Below are positions 50,610 through 58,413 of a DNA stretch of 60,171 bases, piece by piece. The DNA lies in NCBI GenBank assembly GCA_029960885.1, contig JASBVV010000003.1, positions 1-60,171 of the forward strand, read 5' to 3'. The DNA comes from Kyrpidia sp. Its GTDB lineage: Bacteria; Bacillota; Bacilli; Kyrpidiales; Kyrpidiaceae. The notes under the pieces were generated by a model. The model searched no databases, had not been told where the DNA came from, and saw nothing but the letters and a program-made list of their open reading frames with translations. The position numbers were made by a program, and so were the translations under genes. Position 1 is the first letter of the stretch. Each line of letters starts with the position of its first letter.

Positions 50610-51487
50610 CAGCCGATTTCCCAGATATAGCGGGACAAGGTCCTCGCCAAAATCTGTCCGGCCGTTTTAGGGGCGACGATACCGGGAAGACTGGGAGCCA
50701 ACAGGGCCCGGATTCCCCGGCGCCGGGCGTAGCGAAAATCCGTGCCTCCGGGTTTCGATGCGATGTCGATGATCAGGCAGTTCCGGGATACTCGGGTGAG
50801 AATCTCGGCAGTGAGGACCGGCGCAGGAATGGTATTGAACACGATCTCCGCATCCTCGATATACGCGGCCAAGTCTTTCAGCGGGAACGCCGTCAAACCC
50901 ATTTCCTGAACCCTGGCGAGGTCGGCCGCTTTGCGTGCGCCCACTTTCACCTTGGCTCCCATGGCCGCCAAAGTTCGAGCAAGGGTGAACCCGCACCGGC
51001 CGAATCCCAAAACCACCGACCGGGAACCGTGAATCGTGATGTCGGTATTCTCCATGGCCATCTGGATGGCGCCTTCCGCGGTGGGAATGGAGTTGAGAAT
51101 GGCCACCTCGTCCAGATCGAACAACTTGACCAGTCGGATGCCGTGTCGCCGGCAGATCTGCTCGAGATAAGGCCCCGCGATGCCGGAGAACACCTGACAG
51201 TAGCTCGGCAACACCGCAAAATGTTCGTCCTGAAGCCGGATTCGCGCCGCGCTGTATGCGGAGTCCGCACATCCGTCCTCGTCGAGTCCTGCCACCGGCA
51301 ATACCAGCGCGTCGACATCCATCAGCGCGTCGGCACTGAGACTGGCCCGTTCCGCTCCCGGGATGCCGGTCCCCAGCCGATCGAATCCGATCAGTACCGC
51401 CAGGGCATCCAACTCGACGACATACCGGATCACCTCAAGGATGCGGGCGTCGCCGCCGACAAAGGCCACCTTTTTCCCCGTCAACAT
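50609..51487 (-). CDS. dpaA: DpaA, dipicolinate synthase subunit A
   Basis: DpaA (SpoVFA) is the dehydrogenase subunit that turns dihydrodipicolinate into dipicolinate for the spore core. The 292-residue protein has an N-terminal GGDARILEVIRY domain and a C-terminal NAD(P)-binding Rossmann fold with VVLGFGRCGFTLARTLAAMGA (about residue 155) and FNTIPAPVLT. The ATG follows AAAGGAG by nine bases. Family genes are sigma-K dependent; no clear sigma-K element is visible in the 197-base gap upstream. Confidence 0.97.
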   Translation of the reverse strand: MLTGKKVAFVGGDARILEVIRYVVELDALAVLIGFDRLGTGIPGAERASLSADALMDVDALVLPVAGLDEDGCADSAYSAARIRLQDEHFAVLPSYCQVFSGIAGPYLEQICRRHGIRLVKLFDLDEVAILNSIPTAEGAIQMAMENTDITIHGSRSVVLGFGRCGFTLARTLAAMGAKVKVGARKAADLARVQEMGLTAFPLKDLAAYIEDAEIVFNTIPAPVLTAEILTRVSRNCLIIDIASKPGGTDFRYARRRGIRALLAPSLPGIVAPKTAGQILARTLSRYIWEIG

Positions 51488-51651
51488 CCGGGCAGGCTCC
51501 TTTCACCACATTTTACGCGATCGACGCAGAATTGCAAGATACCAAGATTCCTCATCGGCTCCCTCGGCCGCCGTCCCCTGGAGCATCTTATGCACCGGGT
51601 TGGGCGCTGGTGAAAGGGTCGCCTCCGGTCCCGTCGTTCCCGGGATCCTCC

Positions 51652-51681
51652 GAAAACAGAACGGGATGCCGGAGGCACCCC
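51652..51681 (-). terminator. Terminator after the TrxB-like gene
   Basis: On the minus strand GGGGTGCC pairs with GGCATCCC around a three-base loop (51663-51681), followed by GTTCTGTTTTC. The T-run is interrupted. Confidence 0.6.
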
Positions 51682-51684
51682 GAG

Positions 51685-52644
51685 TCAGAGTGGTTTATCA
51701 TGGTCATGTCGCAGTATTCCACATCCGCACTCCCAGTCCATGATCACCGCCTTGACCGCCCGCATGCCGTCGGCCACCGCCGAAGCCACGCTGGTATACG
51801 GCGCCGGCGTGCATACATCTCCCGCCGCATACACGCCTGGAAGCGACGTGCGGCCCCACCGATCCACCGCCACGACTCCGTGGTCCTCCCGGGTGGGCAA
51901 GCCCTCGATTCCGTCGAGGTTCGGCTCCGTCCCGATTCGGACCAACACCGCTGCAGCGGGCACCCGGTATTCCCGTCCGTCCGCCGAGCGGAGGTGAACC
52001 GCCCGGGTCTGTTTCTCTCCCTCGATACGGGTGGCGACGGCAGGAGCGATCACGGAGATCCCGGGGTGCCGCAGAGCACGTTCCCGCCACTGTTTCCGGG
52101 CGCGAAACGACGTCCGCCGGTGGACCAAAGTCACCTGTGCCCCTGCCTCCGCCAAGAGCCACGCCCCTTCGAGCGCGCGATCCCCTCCGCCGATCACCGC
52201 CACAGGCAATCCCCGAAACCGGCCGGCGTCCCGGGAGGCTGACCACACCTCCCCTCTGGCGTACATCGCGTGCTCACCGGGGATTCCCAGTCGTCGTTCC
52301 CGGGCACCGGTGGCCAGGATCAAGGCGTCAACCTCCCAGATACCCACCGGGGAAGCGACACGGCGCGCGGCGGTATCCACCCGCACCGGGGCCGCGGCGG
52401 TCGCCAGGCGGACCCCCGTTCGGCGCAGATGATCGATCAGATGTGCCGCCAATTCGGAAGCGGCCACATCCGGCCACCCCGGATAATCGACGATCCGATT
52501 CTGCGCCCGGCGAAGTTGGCCTCCCGGATCAGCCGCTTCGACCACCACCGGATCCAGTCCCATCCGCTTCGCCCAGATCCCTGCGCTGATCCCCGCCGGC
52601 CCGGCGCCCACAATGGCAACTCGAATCCTGTGCCGCTCCGTCAT
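51685..52644 (-). CDS. Thioredoxin reductase-like flavoprotein without the redox CxxC
   Basis: This 319-residue NAD(P)/FAD oxidoreductase has the fold of thioredoxin reductase: FAD loop VAIVGAGPAGISAG (about 10-23), LILATGAR, NAD(P) loop VAVIGGGDRALEGAWLLAE (about 149-167), and the FAD end VYAAGDVCTP. The position where TrxB has CATCDG reads RGEVWSASRD, so the disulfide-reducing pair is missing. A Cys-Gly-Cys near the C-terminus (WECGCGILRHDHD) is an odd addition. It may be a ferredoxin/flavodoxin reductase-type or another NAD(P)H-dependent enzyme; the partner is unknown. GGAGGAGG precedes the ATG. It overlaps the nucleotidase gene by 116 bases. Confidence 0.88.
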   Translation of the reverse strand: MTERHRIRVAIVGAGPAGISAGIWAKRMGLDPVVVEAADPGGQLRRAQNRIVDYPGWPDVAASELAAHLIDHLRRTGVRLATAAAPVRVDTAARRVASPVGIWEVDALILATGARERRLGIPGEHAMYARGEVWSASRDAGRFRGLPVAVIGGGDRALEGAWLLAEAGAQVTLVHRRTSFRARKQWRERALRHPGISVIAPAVATRIEGEKQTRAVHLRSADGREYRVPAAAVLVRIGTEPNLDGIEGLPTREDHGVVAVDRWGRTSLPGVYAAGDVCTPAPYTSVASAVADGMRAVKAVIMDWECGCGILRHDHDKPL

Positions 52645-53206
52645 GTTCGCCCCCTCCTCCGCCTCCGGACTCAGGGAACAACCGATGAATCAACTGTTCG
52701 AACTCCAGCCAACCCTTGACCCGGAGACAGGCCACTTGACGGTTGTACGGATAATCCATGGCCACCGCCGTCCGTCCGGTCCGCTGAAACGATTCCAGGT
52801 TATGAGGGGCATCATCGAACAACAGATCCCCGCAGATGCGATCTTTCCGATGAGCCAAGATCAAATTCTTCCGTCCGATAAACGGGAGATGCCGCGTTAC
52901 CCAGGCATCCTTCTCCGCCATGGCTGTGCGCCGGGAGCTGGTGACGATCAGGATCTCGTACCGATTCGACAGCCTCTCCAAGACCTCAATGGCATGAGGC
53001 AACGGTTCGAGATGCAAAAACATCCCCGGCTCGTCCAAATATTGATAAATCCTCCGGCCGCACTCGGGTTTTACATACTTTTCCCATTCCCAGGTCAGAA
53101 TGTCTTCCGGGGTCAGATTGTCGTTCCAATCGGCATTGTACCGCCGGCACCACGCGGACATGAGGTCGACGATCACCGAATCCATGTCGATCAACAGGGT
53201 GGTCAC
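52529..53206 (-). CDS. 5'(3')-deoxyribonucleotidase-like HAD phosphatase
   Basis: This HAD-superfamily phosphatase of the NT5C type removes phosphate from (deoxy)nucleotides. Visible motifs are LLIDMDSVIVDL (motif I, the two Asp, about residues 4-15), ILIVTSSRR (motif II), and ICGDLLFDDAPHN (motif IV). The family normally ends near residue 175-180; here the frame runs on through a Gly-rich stretch (PESGGGGGGEHDG) for about 50 residues that overlap the next gene and look unstructured. It starts with GTG, overlapping the dut stop by four bases. The long tail may be a frameshift or a real overlap. Confidence 0.85.
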   Translation of the reverse strand: MTTLLIDMDSVIVDLMSAWCRRYNADWNDNLTPEDILTWEWEKYVKPECGRRIYQYLDEPGMFLHLEPLPHAIEVLERLSNRYEILIVTSSRRTAMAEKDAWVTRHLPFIGRKNLILAHRKDRICGDLLFDDAPHNLESFQRTGRTAVAMDYPYNRQVACLRVKGWLEFEQLIHRLFPESGGGGGGEHDGAAQDSSCHCGRRAGGDQRRDLGEADGTGSGGGRSG

Positions 53207-53676
53207 AGAGAGCTCCCCTCCGAGTTGATCGAGCGTCCCGTCGACCCGAAGCCCGCCTCGCCCCGCTCGGATTCGGTCAATTCCGGCACGTACACCACGT
53301 CGACCTGACAGACCGGAGTGATCACCAACTGGGCGATGCGCTGACCGGGATCGATGCGACGCCTCTCAGCTCCGAAATTGTACATCGGAACCTGAATTTC
53401 TCCCCGATAATCGCTGTCAATGACCCCGACCCCGTTGGCCAGGGCCAGTTGTTCCCGAGTGGAGAGACCGCTGCGGGCAAACACCATTCCTACGAATGCC
53501 GGCCCCGGAAGCTCAACGGCGACGCCCGTGGGAATCAGGACCACCTCACCGGGACGGATGTCCACCGGGGCGGGGATGGCCGCCGCCAAGTCCAATCCGG
53601 CGGATCCCGGGGTTTGGTAGGCCACGAGCGTCGGATGAACCCCAGGCTTACACAATCGTTTGACCTTCAGTTCCAC
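53203..53676 (-). CDS. dut: Dut, dUTP diphosphatase
   Basis: Dut hydrolyses dUTP to dUMP, keeping uracil out of DNA and feeding dTMP synthesis. The 157-residue protein has all five dUTPase motifs in order: SAGLDLAAA, RSGLSTREQL, GVGVIDSDYRGEI, RIAQLVI and GEAGFGSTGR. The GTG start follows GAGGTGTGGGCG; an upstream frame exists without homology. The nucleotidase gene overlaps its end, a combination that suits nucleotide pool cleaning. Confidence 0.97.
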   Translation of the reverse strand: MELKVKRLCKPGVHPTLVAYQTPGSAGLDLAAAIPAPVDIRPGEVVLIPTGVAVELPGPAFVGMVFARSGLSTREQLALANGVGVIDSDYRGEIQVPMYNFGAERRRIDPGQRIAQLVITPVCQVDVVYVPELTESERGEAGFGSTGRSINSEGSSL

Positions 53677-53710
53677 CGCCCACACCTCGCTTCCGGCAGC
53701 GGTCCCCGTT

Positions 53711-54958
53711 TCAGCGGAACCAACGGGCCAGTACCTCCTCGGGGACCGGCCCCACCGCGGCCACCGCCGGCCGGCTCTCGAGACACTTGGCCACCCGACG
53801 CACATCGTCCGGGGTCACCGCATCAATGCGATCCAGAGTTTCATCCAATGTGTAGTGGCGACCTAACAGCAGTTCATTTTTTCCCAGCCGGGTCATTCGA
53901 CTCGTGGTGCTTTCCAGGCTGAGCATGAGACTGCCTTTGACCTGTTCCTTCCCCCGATCCAGTTCCCGCTCGGTGATGCCTGTCGCGGCCACCTCCTCGA
54001 GAATCCGTTGGATCTCCTGTGCCACTTCGCCCGCATGTTCCGGCGCCATCCCGGCATAGACGCCCAACAGGCCCGTATCTCGGTAAGCCGTGTGGTACGA
54101 ATAGATCGAATACGCCATGCCCTTTTCTTCGCGAATCGACTGAAACAGCCGGGAACTCATCGTCCCCCCCAGGGCATTGTTCAGCAAAATCATGGCGTAC
54201 AGGTCTGTGTGATCCACGGACAGACCCGGGACCGCCAGGCAGAGATGCTCCTGCTCGGTTTGTTTGACCCTGGTTTGACGGTGGGACAAAAACTTCGGGG
54301 GGACCGTCGCCGGACGCTCTCCCATCCGTTGCCACGGGCGGCCGAACAATTCGTCGACCGTCTTGATGACATCGTCGGCTCGCACGTGGCCGGCCACGGT
54401 GATAACCGTGTTTTTCTCGGTGTAACGCCGCGACACATAATCCACCAGATCCTCGCGTCCGAAGCGGTGTAGGGTGTCTTCCGTTCCAAGAATGTTGAAT
54501 CCCAGGGGATGGCCAGCCCAGACGCCCGCCGCCAACAGGTCGTGGACCAACTCGTCCGGGGTGTCTTCGTACATGCGAATCTCTTCCACGATGACTTTCC
54601 GTTCTTTCGCCAACTCCTCAGGAGCGAACTGAGAGTGGAAAAACATATCGGCCAGCGTCTCCATCGCCCGCCGGAAATGAAGGTCCAACACTTTGGCATA
54701 AAAGCACGTGTATTCCTTCGCCGTAAAAGCGTTGACCTGTCCTCCCACGTGGTCGAACACTTCAGCCAGTTCCTTGGCGGACTTGGTCTTGGTTCCCTTG
54801 AACATCATGTGTTCGATCAGGTGCGAAATCCCGTTGTCTTCGGGGGTTTCGTACCGGGAACCGGTTCCGACCCAGATCCCCATGGAAATCGAGCGAATCC
54901 CCGGAATCTCTTCGACCACCACTGTCAATCCGTTGGCGAGTTGCTGCCGGTCGATCAA
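53711..54958 (-). CDS. ymxG: Insulinase-type M16 zinc peptidase (YmxG/MlpA)
   Basis: This 415-residue M16 peptidase cuts peptides; B. subtilis YmxG lies in the same dpaA-region neighbourhood. The inverted zinc motif is HLIEH (about residue 49-53) with the downstream Glu in the VIVEEIRMYEDTPDE helix; NALGGTMSSRLFQSIREEKGMAYSIYS is the classical C-terminal domain signature. The TTG start was chosen because GAGGAGG lies six bases upstream and MIDRQQLANGLTVVV matches the family N-terminus; an ATG six bases earlier touches the ribosome-binding site. The substrate is unknown. Confidence 0.92.
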   Translation of the reverse strand: MIDRQQLANGLTVVVEEIPGIRSISMGIWVGTGSRYETPEDNGISHLIEHMMFKGTKTKSAKELAEVFDHVGGQVNAFTAKEYTCFYAKVLDLHFRRAMETLADMFFHSQFAPEELAKERKVIVEEIRMYEDTPDELVHDLLAAGVWAGHPLGFNILGTEDTLHRFGREDLVDYVSRRYTEKNTVITVAGHVRADDVIKTVDELFGRPWQRMGERPATVPPKFLSHRQTRVKQTEQEHLCLAVPGLSVDHTDLYAMILLNNALGGTMSSRLFQSIREEKGMAYSIYSYHTAYRDTGLLGVYAGMAPEHAGEVAQEIQRILEEVAATGITERELDRGKEQVKGSLMLSLESTTSRMTRLGKNELLLGRHYTLDETLDRIDAVTPDDVRRVAKCLESRPAVAAVGPVPEEVLARWFR

Positions 54959-55033
54959 GTTCATCCTCCTCGTCCACACAAAACCCGTAACACCGAATCG
55001 GCGCCTTCGCAGCGCTGTCAGAATTCACGTTTA

Positions 55034-56101
55034 CTATAACAGAATCGGCAACTCACCACAACGACCGGCGCGCTCGACTCCGCCCTCCTCACCCGCTGTG
55101 TCTTTGTTTCCGGGAGCTTCAGGTTGAACGAGGGGACGCTCGGGAGATAACAGCGCAGCCACGGTCACCAGCTCGTACCCTTTGGCACGCAAACCGCTCA
55201 CAATCCGCTCCAATGCTTCGGGGGTTTTGGCCGTCGGGTGCATCAGCACCAGCGCTCCGGGTTCCGCTCGGCCCACCACCCGCTGAACTATCGTGCCCAC
55301 CGGTGGGTTTTTCCAATCCACCGTATCCAACGTCCATAAAATGGTGTACATCCCCATGGCTCGCGCCTCCCGGACAACCCGGTCATTGTACCAACCGGCG
55401 GGAGGAGCAAAAAGCGCCGGCACCGCTCCGGTCGCTTGTCGAATGGCGTTTCGACTGCGCCCGAGGTTCTCCCGGATCGCGGCGGCCGGCCTCCCCCGGA
55501 GGTCCGGGTGACCCCAGCCGTGCGTCCCGATTTCGTGGCCCCGTCGAGCGATATCGGCCGCCAAGCCGGGGTGCTTGTACACCCATTGTCCGTCCAGGAA
55601 AAACGTTCCTTTCACCCCCCGGCGATCAAAAACCTGCAAAAGAGCCGGGAGATGTTCTTCCCCCCAAGACACGTTCACCATGAGCGCCATCTGTTTTTTG
55701 AGGGGATTTCCCCGATAGATCGGCGCCGGAGGCAGGTCTTTCAATTGCACCTTCGCCGGTATTTGGTGGATGACCCAGGGAATACCGCCATCCTCCGATC
55801 GTTCCCCCGCCTGTATTCGCCTCCATGTTCCCTCCACGTCCACCTGCAGACCATTCACATCGGGGATTGCCTTCCATATTTTATCAATGCGCGCATCCTG
55901 GGGAGGAACCGAGAGGCCGTTTGCCGCCCGCTCGATCTGTTCCCGAGTCCATCCCTCGGAACCGTGAACCTCCGCATGGGCCATCCCGCCGCCCTTTCCG
56001 GACACGGCACCCGATCCCGCGATCGCCGCGGCCAATATGACCGTCATGATCCACCCCGGGAAAACCCGTTCCTTTTGAATCGCCTCTTTGCAGCCTCGCA
56101 C
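55034..56101 (-). CDS. YlxY-like polysaccharide deacetylase, membrane anchored
   Basis: This protein of about 355 residues has one N-terminal membrane segment (WIMTVILAAAIAGSGAVSG), an extended linker and a NodB-type deacetylase domain. The domain shows MVNVSWGEEHLPALLQV (the usual first Asp pair replaced by SW/GE), KGTFFLDGQWV, RGHEIGTHGWGHPDL with the zinc histidines, FAPPAGWYND and VLMHPT. The Asp-to-Ser/Gly change in motif 1 resembles YlxY-type members that may have weak or no activity. The GTG start follows GGGGAGG by ten bases; an ATG 39 bases upstream is possible. It may act on peptidoglycan or another surface glycan during sporulation. Confidence 0.85.
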   Translation of the reverse strand: MRGCKEAIQKERVFPGWIMTVILAAAIAGSGAVSGKGGGMAHAEVHGSEGWTREQIERAANGLSVPPQDARIDKIWKAIPDVNGLQVDVEGTWRRIQAGERSEDGGIPWVIHQIPAKVQLKDLPPAPIYRGNPLKKQMALMVNVSWGEEHLPALLQVFDRRGVKGTFFLDGQWVYKHPGLAADIARRGHEIGTHGWGHPDLRGRPAAAIRENLGRSRNAIRQATGAVPALFAPPAGWYNDRVVREARAMGMYTILWTLDTVDWKNPPVGTIVQRVVGRAEPGALVLMHPTAKTPEALERIVSGLRAKGYELVTVAALLSPERPLVQPEAPGNKDTAGEEGGVERAGRCGELPILL

Positions 56102-56230
56102 GACATCGTGTCCTCCCCTGTGTGAAGTGTTTTTCCCCATTAACTTGCGATACCTGCATCCGCTCCTATTCCACAGGTCGGGCGCATCCCGCCGGTCAAT
56201 GATTTGGATGTGGCGAAATAACATGGACTC

Positions 56231-56260
56231 TTTACAACATTCATTCCCGCTCACTATACT
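56231..56260 (+). promoter_or_regulatory. Candidate sigma-A promoter of the sigma-54 activator gene
   Basis: TTTACA (56231-56236), 18 bases, TATACT (56255-56260), about 60 bases before the gene. Confidence 0.55.
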
Positions 56261-56320
56261 AAAAATTAAGACGCAGTAAGGGCATGGACCCTGGGATGAG
56301 AAGTCGAGAGGGGGATCGGC

Positions 56321-58342
56321 ATGTTTGGGAAACGCATACAAGCCCGGGACCAATTCCTCTCCAAGTCCACCGACGAACCACGTGCTCGCAGGCTCATTTC
56401 TGAATCGTGGAAACGCAGCCGCCAATATCACGTGAACCCATGTATTCCTCACGCACCGTTTGTGCCCACAGACGAAGAACTTCGATCAATCCGGAGCCGC
56501 TCCCGGGTCTACAGAGCGTTTGCGAAGATAATGCATCAGCTCGATACTTTCCTCGGTGACAAGTACGCCGTGGCCCTCGCAGAAAAAGATGGAATGATTG
56601 TCGACTTGTTTGCAAAAGGGAAATTGTATGAGAACCTTTGTGCCGTGCATTTTTCTCCGGGTGGGATGTGGAAAGAAGAACAGGCGGGGACCAATGCGAT
56701 CGGAACGGCCATCGCCACCGGCGGCAGCGTTGTGATCCACGACGCCGAACATTATTGCGAATCGTGGCAGCCCTATTCCTGTGCGGGTACGCCGATTTTT
56801 CACCCTCGCCAAATGGGAATCGTCGGGGTCCTCGACGTGACGTCGTTCGTGGACGATTTTCCTGAAAACAGCATGCTGCTGACCGGCGTGTTGGCCAAGC
56901 AAGTGGAATGGGAACTCAGGCACGAGATCGAGTTGGAACGCCTGATTTTAGAAAATTATTATGCCCAATGGGTGTGGAATTTTCCTAATGATTTTCTTCT
57001 CTGTATGGACGCGGATGCCCGAATCGTTTGCAGCAATCTTCCCTTTCATCCATTGACTTCATTACACGGCTGCGACATTCAACGCATAAACTGGGGACAT
57101 TTCTTTGAGGGGGTATCCAAGATCGGATCTGTCCGCTGGACCGAGATGCCCCTGGCCCTGGAAGGAATGAGCGGACGGCGGGTTCTGGCCGTCAACGCAT
57201 TGCCGATTCACTATGAGAAGCGGCTCATCGGCGTGTTGATCCAGATACCCAAGCCGAAATCTTTGATTCAAGGATCGGTTCACATGGTCCCGATAAGGGG
57301 ATCGGCCTCTCCTCTTCCGCCGCCGAGCGAGGTCGCCGGTCTCCCTTCCGAGGAAAAACTGGCCACATTGAGAACGCCGGTGGGGGAATCGCCGCCATGG
57401 ATCGAAGTTTTGCAGCGTGCCCTCCGGGTGGCTCACCGGGACGTGACGGTGCTGCTCATCGGGGAAAGCGGAACGGGGAAAGAGGAGATCGCAAAATATA
57501 TTCACAACAACAGTGATCGGCACAATCAGCCGTTTGTGGCGTATAACTGTGCGGCCATGACACACGATTTGGCCGCGAGCGAACTCTTTGGATACGCTCC
57601 GGGAGCCTTTACAGGCGCGCTTCGCACGGGCCGGCCGGGTCTATTCGAGGCGGCCGAGGGCGGCACGTTGTTCCTGGACGAGATCTCTGAATTGCCAATG
57701 ACGGTTCAGGCCATGCTTCTACGGGTGTTGCAAGAAAGACAGGTGATAAGAATTGGGGAATACCGGAGCCGTCCGGTCAATGTACGGATCATTGCGGCGA
57801 CCAATTGCGACCTTGAAGCCGCGGTTCGGAATGGGAGATTCCGATTGGATTTGTATTATCGGCTCAACACGGTGACACTACACCTTCCTCCGTTGCGGGA
57901 GCGGGTCGCCGACATTCCTTTGTTGGCCGGATACTTCCTGTGGCTGAAACGGAATCAAGGCCTTTCCTTCACCATTGATCCCGATGTGCTGGTGCGCCTG
58001 ATTCATTACCGGTGGCCGGGAAACGTGCGGGAGCTCAAAAACGCCCTGGACCATGCTTGTTTATTCGCTGAAGACGGCATCATTCGGCCGGAACATTTGC
58101 CGGAGCATATAAAAAAGGCACAGGTGGTGACATCGTCCGATCCGTGTGATGCGGGGGCCGTCGGTTCCTCTTCATTGTTCAAAGGCGACACAAAAAGCAT
58201 CGACTCCACGTTGGATCAGAAACAACAGATCCTTCACATTCTGCAGAGCACGCGTTATAACATTTCCAAGGCGGCGAAACTCATGGGCATTTCCAGGGGC
58301 ACGCTGTACAAGCGGTTAAAACAGTTCAACATCGAGGTGTAG
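56321..58342 (+). CDS. Sigma-54-dependent AcoR-like transcriptional activator
   Basis: This 673-residue enhancer-binding protein has an N-terminal GAF-like sensor (about residues 75-205, VALAEKDGMIVDLFAKGKLY, then NAIGTAIATG), a PAS-like middle (about 215-315), the AAA+ domain with Walker A LLIGESGTGKEEIA (about residue 381) and the sigma-54 contact loop GYAPGAFTGALR, Walker B GGTLFLDEISE, the R finger in FRLDLYYRLN, and a Fis-type helix-turn-helix at the end (ISKAAKLMGISRGTLYKRL). The layout is that of AcoR/AcoK-type activators of acetoin, propionate or alcohol catabolism. The ATG follows GAGAGGGGG. It is convergent with an acyl-CoA synthetase, a possible but unproven target. Confidence 0.92.
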   Translation: MFGKRIQARDQFLSKSTDEPRARRLISESWKRSRQYHVNPCIPHAPFVPTDEELRSIRSRSRVYRAFAKIMHQLDTFLGDKYAVALAEKDGMIVDLFAKGKLYENLCAVHFSPGGMWKEEQAGTNAIGTAIATGGSVVIHDAEHYCESWQPYSCAGTPIFHPRQMGIVGVLDVTSFVDDFPENSMLLTGVLAKQVEWELRHEIELERLILENYYAQWVWNFPNDFLLCMDADARIVCSNLPFHPLTSLHGCDIQRINWGHFFEGVSKIGSVRWTEMPLALEGMSGRRVLAVNALPIHYEKRLIGVLIQIPKPKSLIQGSVHMVPIRGSASPLPPPSEVAGLPSEEKLATLRTPVGESPPWIEVLQRALRVAHRDVTVLLIGESGTGKEEIAKYIHNNSDRHNQPFVAYNCAAMTHDLAASELFGYAPGAFTGALRTGRPGLFEAAEGGTLFLDEISELPMTVQAMLLRVLQERQVIRIGEYRSRPVNVRIIAATNCDLEAAVRNGRFRLDLYYRLNTVTLHLPPLRERVADIPLLAGYFLWLKRNQGLSFTIDPDVLVRLIHYRWPGNVRELKNALDHACLFAEDGIIRPEHLPEHIKKAQVVTSSDPCDAGAVGSSSLFKGDTKSIDSTLDQKQQILHILQSTRYNISKAAKLMGISRGTLYKRLKQFNIEV

Positions 58343-58362
58343 TTCCGGCCGGCCCCGGAGCC

Positions 58363-58401
58363 AAAACGGGCAGGATCAGATCCGACGACTGCCTGCCCGT
58401 T
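58363..58401. terminator. Hairpin between the convergent activator and acyl-CoA synthetase genes
   Basis: AACGGGCAGG (58365-58374) pairs with CCTGCCCGTT (58392-58401), ten pairs with a 17-base loop, with TTTT on the minus-strand exit. It probably stops transcription from both sides. Confidence 0.6.
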
Positions 58402-58413
58402 CGCCAATCTGTC

